22,876 nucleotides of DNA from Oehlia diaphana. Its lineage: Eukaryota; Glomeromycota; Glomeromycetes; Glomerales; Glomeraceae. The notes under the pieces are model-generated. The model ran no database searches. It had not been told where the DNA came from and worked only from the letters and a program-made list of their open reading frames with translations. Position numbers and translations under genes: made by a program. Every line of letters starts with the position of its first letter. Position 1 is the stretch's first letter. The stretch covers positions 21,366-44,241 of the forward strand of contig QZLH01000205.1 in the NCBI GenBank assembly GCA_003833135.1, in the 5' to 3' direction. Positions 11,398 through 20,131 of the stretch are shown piece after piece.

Positions 11398-11639
11398 CGG
11401 TTCAGAATAAAAAGAAAGACGTTTCAAAATTTTTTTTACCAAGTATTAGTGTATTTACTGTATCCATTTTTAATTTAGTGTGGAAAATCTATTCTTATTA
11501 TAGACTTAATCAATAAATTTCTCAATATTTCTAGCAAATTCTATTAATTGAATATAAATACTATACATACTGTACGGAGTTCAAATTTATCAAATTTCCT
11601 ATATAAGTTACTTCAACATATAAAAGTATAAAAGTTATA
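11398..11639. promoter_or_regulatory. Divergent promoter, AFG1 / CYP40, with TATA box and possible heat-shock element
   Basis: 242 bp between the start codons. TATAAATA at 11553-11560 lies about 80 nt before the CYP40 ATG and reads toward it. TTC triplets sit at 11519-11521, 11529-11531 and 11539-11541, exactly 10 bp apart, the spacing of a step-type heat-shock element; the GAA half between the last two is degenerate (GCA). CYP40 being an Hsp90 co-chaperone makes HSF control plausible, but AT-rich DNA gives TTC often. Confidence 0.4.
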
Positions 11640-13277
11640 ATGTCAGTTCGTTGTTTTTTTGATATCGATATTGGTGATGTGCGCGAAGGTCGAATTGTCT
11701 TCGAATTGGTAAGACGAAAAAATTTTCTTTGATTGAAACACGAAAGAAAGCGCGACTCTATGCACTTTAACGCGTTCATGTGTCGTTCATTAAATAGTTT
11801 GACGACCTTGTACCAAAAACTGTGGAAAATTTTCGCGCGCTCTGTACAGGTAAACCACATTATCATAATTAAGATAATGATAATTTTTAAACAATTTCTC
11901 AATTAACAATATAATTATTAAACTTTACTAGGAGAGAAGGGTATTGGTAAATCCGGTTACCCACTGCATTATAAAGGTAGCACGTTTCATCGTGTGATCA
12001 AGGCAAGTTTTCAAAAAAATATTTTGATATATTCTTTTTTATGTAAATTTTTTCTTATTTGTCTCATGAAATAGGGTTTTATGATTCAAGGTGGTGATTT
12101 CACCAGAGGCGATGGTACGGGAGGTGAAAGTATTTATGGAGACAAATTCGATGGTTTGTAAATTCGATTTCTTTAGTAAATTTACTTTTAGCTTCATTAA
12201 CTAACCTTGATATTCTTATAGATGAGAGCTTTGACGTGAAACATGACGAACCTTTTCTATTGTCGATGGCGAATGCTGGTCCAAACACGAATGGTTCTCA
12301 ATTTTTCATTACTACGGGAAAGGTATTATAGAACTTCGTAGTTTGATTCTTTTCCTCAGGGCTTACTATAATTTATTCACTTCATTCAGGCGACACATTT
12401 AGATGACAAACATGTGATATTTGGTAGAGTATTAAAAGGTAAATCGGTAGTCCGAGCCATTGAGAATAACCCAACTGGAACTAATGATAAGCCGATAAAG
12501 AAGGTTACAATTGTTGATTGTGGAGAATTGAAAGAAGATGAAGATGATGGCGTACCAGTTCCAGCGGATGGCGACACTTACGAGGATTGGCCCGGTATTA
12601 TCTCTTTAAAATTTGAATTTATTATTATTATTATTATTATTTGTTAACTGAAATATAATATTATTTTTCACTTTTATAGAGGATGAATCTGGATCTTTAA
12701 AACCTGAAAAGTTGTTAGAAATTGCTCAAAAAGTTAAAGATATTGGAAATGATTATTTCAAAAAAGGAGATTATTTGAACGCAAGTAAGAAATATACCAA
12801 GGTATCATAAAAGTTTTAAAAGTTTGAAATTTTATTTTTATTTTATTTTCATCTTATGATTGATTATTTCTTTTTTATTAGGCAATTCGTTATTTGAATG
12901 AGAAAACAACATTTGAAGATGATGATCCACCAGAACTGGAAAAGAAATTCTATTCACTTAAAATCTCATGCTATCTTAATAAAGCTGCATGTTCACTTAA
13001 ATTGCAAAATTGGAAAAACGTCGTTGATGATACTACCATAGTACTTGAAATGTCGCCAGAATATCTGTTGGACGCAGATAAGGCTAAAGCATTGTATAGA
13101 CGTGGTAGTGCTAAAGTTGGTATGAAAGATGAGGAAGAAGCTGTAAAAGATTTACAACAAGCATTAAAATTAAATCCTCAAGACGCTGCAATCGCGAAAG
13201 AAATAGCTATTGCTAAACAAAAACTCAAAGCTCGTGAAGAAAAACAAAAGAAAGCATTCGCAAAAATGTTCGAATAA
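11640..13277 (+). CDS. Cyclophilin-40 type peptidyl-prolyl isomerase with TPR domain, 8 exons, 364 aa
   Basis: Peptidyl-prolyl cis-trans isomerase and Hsp90 co-chaperone (CYP40/PPID; yeast Cpr6/Cpr7). Exons: 11640-11708, 11798-11849, 11932-12002, 12075-12153, 12222-12322, 12390-12594, 12680-12801, 12882-13277 (1095 nt). The cyclophilin domain spans about 1-178: [20 protein letters not shown], then [15 protein letters not shown] with catalytic Arg61, Phe66 and Gln69, and [17 protein letters not shown]. The cyclosporin-contact Trp of cyclophilin A is His here (ATHLDDKHV), as in human CYP40. A linker with [11 protein letters not shown] joins the TPR region (about 205-345: [33 protein letters not shown]), which in this family binds the Hsp90 C-terminus. 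The end, KKAFAKMFE, matches the usual C-terminus. The third intron (12003-12074) is GC-AG with an otherwise ideal donor AG|GCAAGT. Cytosolic or nuclear by family. Confidence 0.95.
12619..12642. repeat. (ATT)n microsatellite in a CYP40 intron
   Basis: About eight ATT/TTA triplets inside the sixth intron (12595-12679). A simple repeat. Confidence 0.8.
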
Positions 13278-13331
13278 AACTTGCATTCAAAATAAAATTT
13301 TGATTAAAAACTAATATTTTTTAAAAATAAT
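13278..13331. other. 54-bp tail-to-tail gap, CYP40 / COX18
   Basis: The stop codons of the two convergent genes are only 54 bp apart. AATAAAA at about 13289-13295 can serve CYP40. Normal-length 3' untranslated regions would overlap and run antisense into the neighbouring coding sequence. Confidence 0.6.
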
Positions 13332-14700
13332 TTATTTCTTTTTCTTGTTCTTTAAAGAAGCATTTTTTGTTTTCATGGAATTATTATTTTTAAACGTCAC
13401 TAATGTTTCCTTTACTGTTTTGGTTTGTTTTGATGTCGATGAAGTATCTAATTTCTCAGGAAATCCGAATTTTTTTTGAATAATGGGTAACTGAAAAATT
13501 AAATTTTGTCCAATACTAAACGTACTGGATGATAACCAATACAAGCAGATTGCCTAAAAAACAAGAAATTAATAATCAATACAAAAAAAAACCGAATAAA
13601 TTTAATTGCTAAATTTACCATAGGTGCCTGAGATGCGACGGGTATCATTAGTATAGATAACCCTCTACTTAAGTTTTTTAATATTTTCGACCTAAGACTT
13701 GGTTGAGATTTAGTAAACCATGAATGTATCTAAAAAAAAGTATGTTTCAATTTTTTGAACGGATTAAAATTGTGTAATTATAATTTAAAATTACCTCAAT
13801 ATTAAGAAGATTTGTAAGTCCTATGGCTAAGGGGAAAATATATAGAGGATCTGTTTGCGTTAAATCATTAAACCATAATACCCCACCATTTATTAGTGTA
13901 TCTGTTGATATATTATCAACGGAGGTAATATTAGTTATAATGTCCACTTCTGATGTAGAGCCGATAATAGTGTTTTCAGAAATAGTTGAATTTGATTTTG
14001 TGGAATCTACCATATGCCTTATAGTTAATGAATTACTTATGAAAAGCGGTATTTGTATCCAAGGTAATAAATAGTTCCTTATAGGAAAACATTTATTTGC
14101 TTTATACATTTCGTTTATTTTTGTTTTAAACTATAATTATATAATTAAACATTAATAATAATAAAGGAAAACAAGTTATATATAACCAACCTTTTTTGTC
14201 AATTCACTTTGAAATTCTTCATAAGTCCCATTTCGCTTTTTAACTTCTCTCACAACCTCATGTTTAAGTCTTTCAAATATCTCCATTATTTGTGGCTGCA
14301 AAGATAATATTTTTGCACCATTTTTTTGTTGAATAATGGCAATGGGCAAAGTTAAAAAGGTTCGGAGTAAAATTGTTGATATTAATATAGTTGCCCACCA
14401 AGGAAGAACTGTCGAATTGTGTATAAATTCAAGAATAGATTGGTTAAATGATATTATTGAATTAACATCATTTGTAGGTAAATTTTCAGGTAAAGTATCG
14501 GCTATGGAAGGAAAAGAAAAATCTACAATTTCATTTGTATTTGAATTTGTTGAAGTTGAGGAAATATTTCTTTTATCTAAATAGATAATGCTTTTAACTT
14601 GTGGAATTCTATTATGTCGAAATGAATTATGAAGAAATGAATTATTTAAAAATGAAGTTTGTTGCAATTTTCGTGGAATTATTTTACAAAACTTGAGCAT
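13332..14700 (-). CDS. COX18: COX18-like mitochondrial inner-membrane insertase (Oxa1/YidC/Alb3 family), 4 exons, 392 aa
   Basis: Membrane insertase required in this family for export of the Cox2 C-terminal tail across the mitochondrial inner membrane. Exons: 14700-14191, 14130-13795, 13729-13619, 13553-13332 (1179 nt, all phase 0). The N-terminus (MLKFCKIIPRKLQQ, then Arg/His/Asn-rich to about 45, with KRNISST) fits a mitochondrial presequence. The first core helix is LPWWATILISTILLRTFLTL (about 99-118), followed by a charged coiled segment. Then come LLPWIQIPLFIS, GGVLWFNDLT...YIFPLAIGLTNLLN, LSILMIPVASQAPM and AICLYWLSSSTFSIGQNL, in the order of human COX18; GGVLWFNDLT and the tryptophan pair favour COX18 over OXA1. 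The loop before GGVLWF is longer than in human COX18 and Ser/Thr/Asn/Ile-rich. The C-terminal tail ends KNKKKK, possibly for ribosome or RNA contact. The first intron donor is GTTGGT, weaker than its neighbours. Confidence 0.9.
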
Positions 14701-14824
14701 AATTTTGAATAAAAAAATTCTAAATCGTAATTTGATGCTTTAAATAATCTTGCCTTTCTTGGAAAAATTGAAAAAACATATATATTCATGTGACATTTCC
14801 TAGTTGTATTTTACTACGGAAAAA
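14701..14824. promoter_or_regulatory. Compact 124-bp divergent promoter, COX18 / SPT8
   Basis: Only 124 bp separate the two start codons, so core promoters and leaders must overlap or be very short. AT-rich, with CATGTGAC at about 14789-14796. No clear TATA box for either gene. Confidence 0.5.
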
Positions 14825-17013
14825 ATGGAGAACGATAGTGAAGACGACATTGACTCTAGAGAGTCTCAGCAAAGTTCAGATGCTGAAGCCCCTGATCGCT
14901 CTCCATATTCTGAAGGTATCATAAAAACTTTGTTCTCCAGTAAGTTTTTTCTTACCTGAATCTCTGACGCGTTTGTCCTCTCTTTTTAGAAAATTTAGAC
15001 TTAGAAGACGTGGTTGCTCCTTATAGCTTTTCGAGTACAAACGCTGCCGCTACCCACACAAATCGTACACTTCAGCCGTTTGCAGCTGATTGTAAAACTT
15101 ACGATATTGTACCATATGTAGGTTATATTTCTTTTTAAAGCATTTATTTTAAATGCTCAATAAACTTCTGAATGTTTAGGTAGCGGCTATACATGCGTGT
15201 CAAATTTATGCACTTGATGCGACAAGAAACATGCGTTGGGTATTTACTGGTGGTGATGATGGTTTTGTAAGGAAATATGATTTTTTTGCTTCAATGGGTG
15301 GCAAAACGTTATTAACGCAAAATCAAAAACATACTCAAGTGGAATCTGTTCAAAAGGTGCGATAGGGTAATTATTATTCTTTGATTTTAAATTATCGAAA
15401 TACATTATAAATTTTTAATGAAAATATAGGCAGGTGTAATCCCTTCATATTGGGAAAATGAAGAGCAACCATTACCACCTGCAACTCCTAAGCCTGGTAA
15501 GTCGAGATAATTAATTTAATCTCTAAATAATATGGTTAATTTATTTTAACTTATTAGAAAAGATAAACGGACCCACAGAAGATGGTACAACTCCAATAAG
15601 TGTCATTGAACCTCCAGTTCAGGAACTTAAAATGTCACCAGTTTATAGCCTAGCGGTTCAATCTGAAGCCATTTGGCTTTTAACGGGAATGGAGGTAAGC
15701 TTTTTCTATGATGAGAGGTCACATATAGTGCAGTGAATTGTGATTGCATTAATCACCCGATAAATCGGGTTTACTTTCTTCGTTTTGTCATTAAAGTTTA
15801 AAATAACACGTGTGCATCCAGAGCGGCGCAATTAATTTATTCACTGTCAGACATGAAGAAGGAAAATGCCATCATGTCTTACGACAACATAAAGCTCCAG
15901 TATCTGTTTTAAAAATAACACAAGATGAAACTGGATGTGTGAGTGGTTCTTGGGATAAAACAGTATTAGTAAGTTTATCTTTTTTGAATTTATTATTCTT
16001 TGATTTATTTTTATTTATTTATTTGTATAATTTAGCATTGGGACCTTAACACTGGTCAAGTTGTACGCGAGTTTTCTGGCCATAGTTCGCAAATTAGTTC
16101 CATATCATTTCGTCCATTTACAAACACTTCTTCTCGAACATCTGGGCAAAGTTCCCCCGCATCATTTGATCCACTTTTCGATGAACCGGAAGATATGCTA
16201 ACGCATTCCAACGACGTGTTGCTTACAACAAGTATTGATGGTAATTGTTTTGTATGGGATAAAAGGGCAATGAACTCTATACCAAGAAAAATGCCACCGC
16301 CTGAGAGAACTCCTCCGTGGTGTTTGTCGGTAAATTTGATTTTTTTTTTTTTATACTTGTAATATCATAATTATGACACATTTAGAATATTTAGAATCTT
16401 TCATTATTAATTAGGCATGTTGGAGTGCGGATGGTAATAAAATCTATTGTGCTCGACGTAATGGCACTGGTGAGCAATTTATGAATATTACAGGCCATTA
16501 AAAAGTAGTATCATTTTTTAATTTTCTAATTTTATATCAAGTTGATGAGTGGGATTTTGTATCCGGAAAATTTATTCGTTCGTTTAAAATGCCAAGTGGA
16601 TCGGGTCCAGTGTCTTATGTATCAAGTATGCCCAATGGAAAACATATTATTTGGTAAGTCTTTATATTTTGAGTATTTTGAGACAAATTTTAATTTCCTT
16701 TATTGCAATATATAGCGCTTCTACAGATAATATAAGATTATGGAATGTTATGGATGATCATGAATTATCTAAATCGGCTGTACCGTTCTTAATTGTACCT
16801 GGACATCATGGCGGAACAATTTCTCAAATATGTATCCTCTTATTTCTTCACATTTATAGTTTCTTGGCTATATTACCCTTAACTTTTGTTCCATTTCTAT
16901 TTTAAGTAATTGATCACGATTGTCGCTATATGATAACAACTTCCGGTAATAGAGGTTGGGAAGGATCAAGTACTGAAACTGCTTTGTTTTATGAAATATT
17001 ACCAGTCATTTAA
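14825..17013 (+). CDS. SPT8: SPT8-like WD40 subunit of the SAGA complex, 11 exons, 476 aa
   Basis: Fungal SAGA subunit that contacts TATA-binding protein and tunes its loading at promoters; nuclear. Exons: 14825-14915, 14990-15117, 15180-15356, 15430-15496, 15558-15694, 15822-15968, 16036-16329, 16415-16469, 16542-16653, 16716-16831, 16907-17013 (1431 nt). An acidic, Ser-rich N-terminus (MENDSEDDIDSRES) precedes a WD40 propeller. SPT8 hallmarks are YDIVP, MRWVFTGGDDGFVRKYDF, AGVIPSYWENEEQP, WLLTGMESGAINLFTVRHEEG, GSWDKTVLHWDLNTGQ, LLTTSIDGNCFVWDKR, CARRNGT and the closing TTSGNRGWEGSSTE. It is shorter than yeast Spt8 (602 aa), mostly in the N-terminus. The first intron has two possible donors: GTATCA at 14916 or the stronger GTAAGT at 14940, both in phase, differing by eight residues. 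Confidence 0.94.
15740..15769. repeat. Two small hairpins inside SPT8 intron 5
   Basis: GTGATT at 15740-15745 pairs with AATCAC at 15751-15756, and CCCGATAAATCGGG (15756-15769) is a perfect stem with a two-base loop. They sit in the longest SPT8 intron (15695-15821). The GC content stands out from the local AT-rich background. Possibly a tiny transposon remnant; function unknown. Confidence 0.5.
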
Positions 17014-17157
17014 TAATTTCTGAATTATGATAATTAAGAATCATTTAAATATTAAATATAAGTAATATGTGTTTGCATTTATTTAAGAGAATGAGAATGG
17101 AATATTAGGTTCATAAAAAGCAAATAAACAGATATTAATTAGAATTTCAAACACATT

Positions 17158-17562
17158 CTATTCGGGTATTTTTGCTGTTTTCCCAGTTTTTTTGATAGCT
17201 TCAATTATCTCGTTAGGTGATTTAGCAGTTTTAACCACTACAGTCTTTTTTTCAAGATCGAAGTTGATTGATTCCATCCCTTCTCAAAAATATAAACAAA
17301 TTAGCTAAGTGAAAATATAAAAAGTTATCAAATAATAAGTACCTCCGAGATTATTTAACGCTTTTTCAACAGCTTTTGTACATCCTGAACAAGTCATTGG
17401 TTCAACCTCGAACGTATAAGTTGTTTGCTATGTCGAAAAGAAATAAAAAAGAAATAAAAGGATTAGAATATGTAAGAACTAAATATATTTACAAAAAATT
17501 AAAATATACATTTTCGCTCATTTTAAGATTGAAAAATATCTTACGTGTTTTTGGACGATCAT
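17158..17562 (-). CDS. ATX1: ATX1-like copper chaperone, 3 exons, 74 aa
   Basis: Small cytosolic metallochaperone (ATX1/ATOX1 family) that hands Cu(I) to P-type ATPases of the secretory pathway. Exons: 17562-17545, 17427-17343, 17279-17158 (225 nt). The first exon codes only six residues (MIVQKH). The second carries YTFEVEP and the metal site MTCSGC (Cys19, Cys22) followed by TKAVEKALNNL. The third carries MESINFDLEKKTVVVK and IKKTGKTAKIPE, including the lysine-rich KKTGK typical of ATX1. Predicted fold is beta-alpha-beta-beta-alpha-beta with no presequence; length matches yeast Atx1 (73 aa). The second intron ends in GAGAAG, so splicing three bases earlier would put Glu-Gly in place of Gly. 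Convergent with SPT8 (144 bp between stops). Confidence 0.92.
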
Positions 17563-17685
17563 TTAGCAGTAGGTCTATATAATAGGGCAATAACAGCTGA
17601 TATATCGTTACACAACCGAAATTTTAATGCGGGCCAAAATCTAGTTCTTGTCAGCATTATGATTAATAATTTCAAAACTCATATA
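17563..17685. other. ATX1 upstream region
   Basis: 123 bp from the ATX1 start to the left end of the MITE. It must contain the ATX1 promoter. No TATA box is evident. The MITE insertion lies within about 125 bp of the start codon, so it could form part of the upstream control region. Confidence 0.35.
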
Positions 17686-18184
17686 CACAGTGAAATTCGA
17701 TAAACCGGATTTAGGCCTAAACCGGATTTTTTGCCGGAACCAAATCACGTATATTAAAATAGTTTCGAACTTTCGATATACCGGAGTTTACTAGTAAAGG
17801 CTCGATATTCGCTATAACGGATCAATTTTCCAACCAGCTATAGTAAATTGGTTCGATAAACCGGATCACGTGATCATCAACCAATAAAATTTAAGTGACG
17901 TGATGCGGTAAATCTTAATTTTGGCCAAAATTATAAAAATCTTAATTCCCGGCTGGTTATGTATTGCTTACATTTTCAATTAAAATTATTTTTCTATGAC
18001 TTAAAACTAAGATGATAACTTAAAATATGGTGTATATTAATTTTATTAACATGATAATTTTTTGAAAATTCAATATATAAATATATTTTCACTATATCAA
18101 AAATTTTTTCGCTAAACTGGATATCCTGATAAACTGGATATTTTTAGTGGAACTGATAGATCTGGTTTATTGAATTTCACTGTG
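17686..18184. mobile_element. 499-bp Tc1/mariner/pogo-like MITE with TA target duplication
   Basis: The ends are inverted repeats: CACAGTGAAATTCGATAAAC at the left matches the complement of GTTTATTGAATTTCACTGTG at the right with one mismatch, and similarity extends to CCGGAT/ATCTGG. TA flanks both ends (17684-17685 and 18185-18186), the target duplication of the Tc1/mariner superfamily; the CAGTGxAA...CGATAxACCGG-type end is typical of pogo/Tigger-like elements. No transposase frame exists, so it is non-autonomous. The interior repeats the ATAAACCGGAT motif many times (about 17710, 17730, 17855, 18114, 18131) and has a perfect palindrome GATCACGTGATC at 17864-17875. Confidence 0.85.
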
Positions 18185-18194
18185 TAATCATTTT

Positions 18195-18425
18195 CTCAAA
18201 TTCAGTATATCATACATGTATCTGTCAACTCTTTTACTATTCCAATATAAATCATATTTTAAGCCTCTTTGTTGTAAATCATTAATTGTAATGAAATTAA
18301 TCTTTTTGTATTATTCTTGGCAATTCCATCTGCTTCTTTATTACTTTTAACTTTTAAGTGACCTTTAATTTTTTCATTAGTTGTAACTCTAAGTATTTGC
18401 TATTGTTACCAAAATTTTTGTTTAG
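18195..18425 (-). pseudogene. Frameshifted RNase H-domain relic of a non-LTR retrotransposon
   Basis: On the minus strand one frame reads IKGHLKVKSNKEADGIAKNN (about 18369-18310), matching the RNase H signature KxHSGxxxNExAD..A found in LINE polyproteins; the catalytic His and Asp positions are present. Upstream in a shifted frame is KYLELQLMKKLK. Downstream, after another frameshift, is KYDLYWNSKRVDRYMYDILN, similar to what follows RNase H in fungal LINE proteins as I recall them. Stops and frameshifts show it is dead. No reverse transcriptase part is seen. The MITE boundary at 18184 lies just beyond its 3' end. Confidence 0.55.
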
Positions 18426-18814
18426 TAAGATAGAATTATTTAAAATTATTATTAGGGTTACCCGTAGAAATAGTTAAAGATCAAATAAGTCACATGATGT
18501 AGTGCATAGAAATCTTATGATTATAGCTGAATTTATTACAATATGAAACATTTTCTTACAATATATTTTAGTTTTATTAGTTACTTATATTAATTACATA
18601 TGGGCTGATTCTTGAAATCTAATTTTTTATACAAAAATAATTTATTAAAGCAAATATAAATTATTATTTATATAAGAATAATAAATTTATACTAAATAAT
18701 GCAAAAAAACTAATTAATTATATAATTTTTAATTTATTTTTAATATAAAATATCATTAAAATTTAATAGATCAAATATAACTCTTATGACAAAATCATTG
18801 TTAATTCTTCTTAG
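18426..18814. other. AT-rich intergenic region
   Basis: No reading frame, RNA gene or clear repeat recognised. It lies between the retroelement relic and the repeat block. It may include the outer, unpaired part of the left inverted-repeat arm, whose partner would be beyond the right edge of the window. Confidence 0.35.
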
Positions 18815-19345
18815 AAATAAGATATATAAATAAATTTATATTCATTTGAAAAAGAAAATCAAGATCTATCTAATGAATCTAAAATTAAGTGAATTGAATC
18901 ACTAGTTGTTCAGTAATAACGTTCAGTATATTTATTGAATTTTATCTAAATTTGATCATTAATTACTTCACATGTAGTGATTCAATTTGAATGATTTTTG
19001 CTCCTCAAGGTGATGCCAACTTTTATCTTTAAAATAATTCGTTTAATATATGTAGATGTTCAGGAATCATCAATTATATTATTAAATAAAATTTTATAAG
19101 TTTGATAAAATCTGATATAAAAAAATTTATTAAATACCTGTAGATATAAGTTACATGAATGAATTTATATTCATTTGAAAGAGAAAATTGAGGTCTATCT
19201 AATAAGTCTAAAATCAAATGAATTAAATTACTGGATTGTGAATAATTATGTCCAATATATTTATTTTTAATTTTAAATTTGATTTGACTTTGATCGTTAA
19301 TTATGCCTCATTCAGTAATCTAAATTTTCTGATCTTTAATTTCTA
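18815..19345 (+). repeat. Diverged direct repeat inside the left arm (~320 bp spacing)
   Basis: The block from about 18826 (AATTTATATTCATTTGAAA, then GATCTATCTAAT, then CTAAAATTAAGTGAATT) recurs from about 19160 with the same order (AATTTATATTCATTTGAAA, GGTCTATCTAAT, CTAAAATCAAATGAATT). Both continue to a GATCxTTAATTA...GATTCAATTT-like end. The copies are clearly more diverged from each other than the two arms are, so this duplication is older than the inverted duplication. Confidence 0.65.
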
Positions 19346-20131
19346 TGATAGAGCAAGTTCTCAGCTTTCAAATAAATGTAAAATGATAATGTTAGTATGT
19401 CTCCAGAAATAATAATGCACGATTTTGTCACCTGCATAAAGTCCAATCTAAAAATTTTATTTCTTACCAAAAATGCTTTCATAAGTGAATCCCAAATTCT
19501 TTTACTTTATTTAAAAGGTTTTATTTGGCATTTAAAGATTTTAGTATAATAAATCTAATAAAATAATTTTAAAAAATAAAAAACAAATATATAATTAGTT
19601 ATTTTGAAAAAAAATGAATATCTTATTATTCATTTTACAACTATTTTACATTATAATTATTTTTATTTGCATGTATTTTTTACAAAAAAAACAATAAATT
19701 AAAGCTAAAAATTATAAAAAAATATATCTTTACTATGTATATAAAATATTAAATTTTTTCTTTTACTTACTACTTAAAAATAACTGTTATATATACTTAT
19801 AAACTTTTTTGTCACATTTAATAAAAGTAAATAGAAAAATAATGGAAAAGTGATGGGTAGTGATGGAAAAAAAAAGTGGTTATTACTGTTGCTTTTAAAT
19901 ATTGATTAAAAAAATTTTTATTAATTTTTATTAAATTTAAATTACATAAATATGTAACTATACTTACCATCCATTTTTCAAAAAGGAAATTTAAACAATG
20001 AGATCGACATGAAATCATTGTTTAAATTTCCTTTTTTGGAAAATGAGTAGCAAGTATATATGTAACACATATTTAATTTAGATTTGTGTAATAGTAATCT
20101 TACTAAAATATTGAATTTTTATAAAATCTTA
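18869..20131 (+). repeat. Left arm of a >1.2-kb inverted repeat
   Basis: Read forward, this matches the reverse complement of 21705-22876 nearly base for base (roughly 90% by eye), including TTATTGAATTTTATCTAAAT, GGTGATGCCAACTTTTATC, TAATGCACGATTTTGTCACC and TTGCATGTATTTTTTACAAA. No coding frame is supported. The outer boundary is not fixed because the partner runs off the window. The inner boundary falls just after TTTTTATAAAATCTTA. Long terminal inverted repeats of this size occur in some MULE and foldback elements; superfamily is unassigned. A 99-bp MITE interrupts this arm. Confidence 0.85.
19959..20057. mobile_element. 99-bp near-palindromic MITE with 9-bp target duplication
   Basis: ATATGTAAC flanks the insert on both sides (19950-19958 and 20058-20066) and occurs once at the matching place in the right arm (complement at 21772-21780), which is an empty site. 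The insert folds almost completely: left half ATACTTACCATCC... and right half ...GTAGCAAGTAT share a stem through AAGGAAATTTAAACAATGA, with a loop of about 13 nt. A 9-bp target duplication is characteristic of Mutator-like elements, so a MULE-driven MITE is the best guess. No coding capacity. Confidence 0.85.

Noticed and set aside
11561..11902. 113-codon minus-strand frame upstream of AFG1
   Set aside because: Antisense to CYP40 exons 1-2 and their introns; no recognisable content.
12386..12577. Minus-strand frame opposite CYP40 exon 6
   Set aside because: Shadow of the real coding exon; no independent domain.
13823..14584. Two plus-strand frames opposite COX18 exons
   Set aside because: Antisense shadows of COX18 exons 1 and 2, which have clear family motifs and splice sites.
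17376..17582. 68-codon plus-strand frame over ATX1
   Set aside because: Antisense to ATX1 exons 1 and 2 and the intron between them.
19818..20018. 66-codon minus-strand open frame
   Set aside because: It runs from the inverted-repeat arm into the 99-bp MITE, so it is a chance frame across an insertion.
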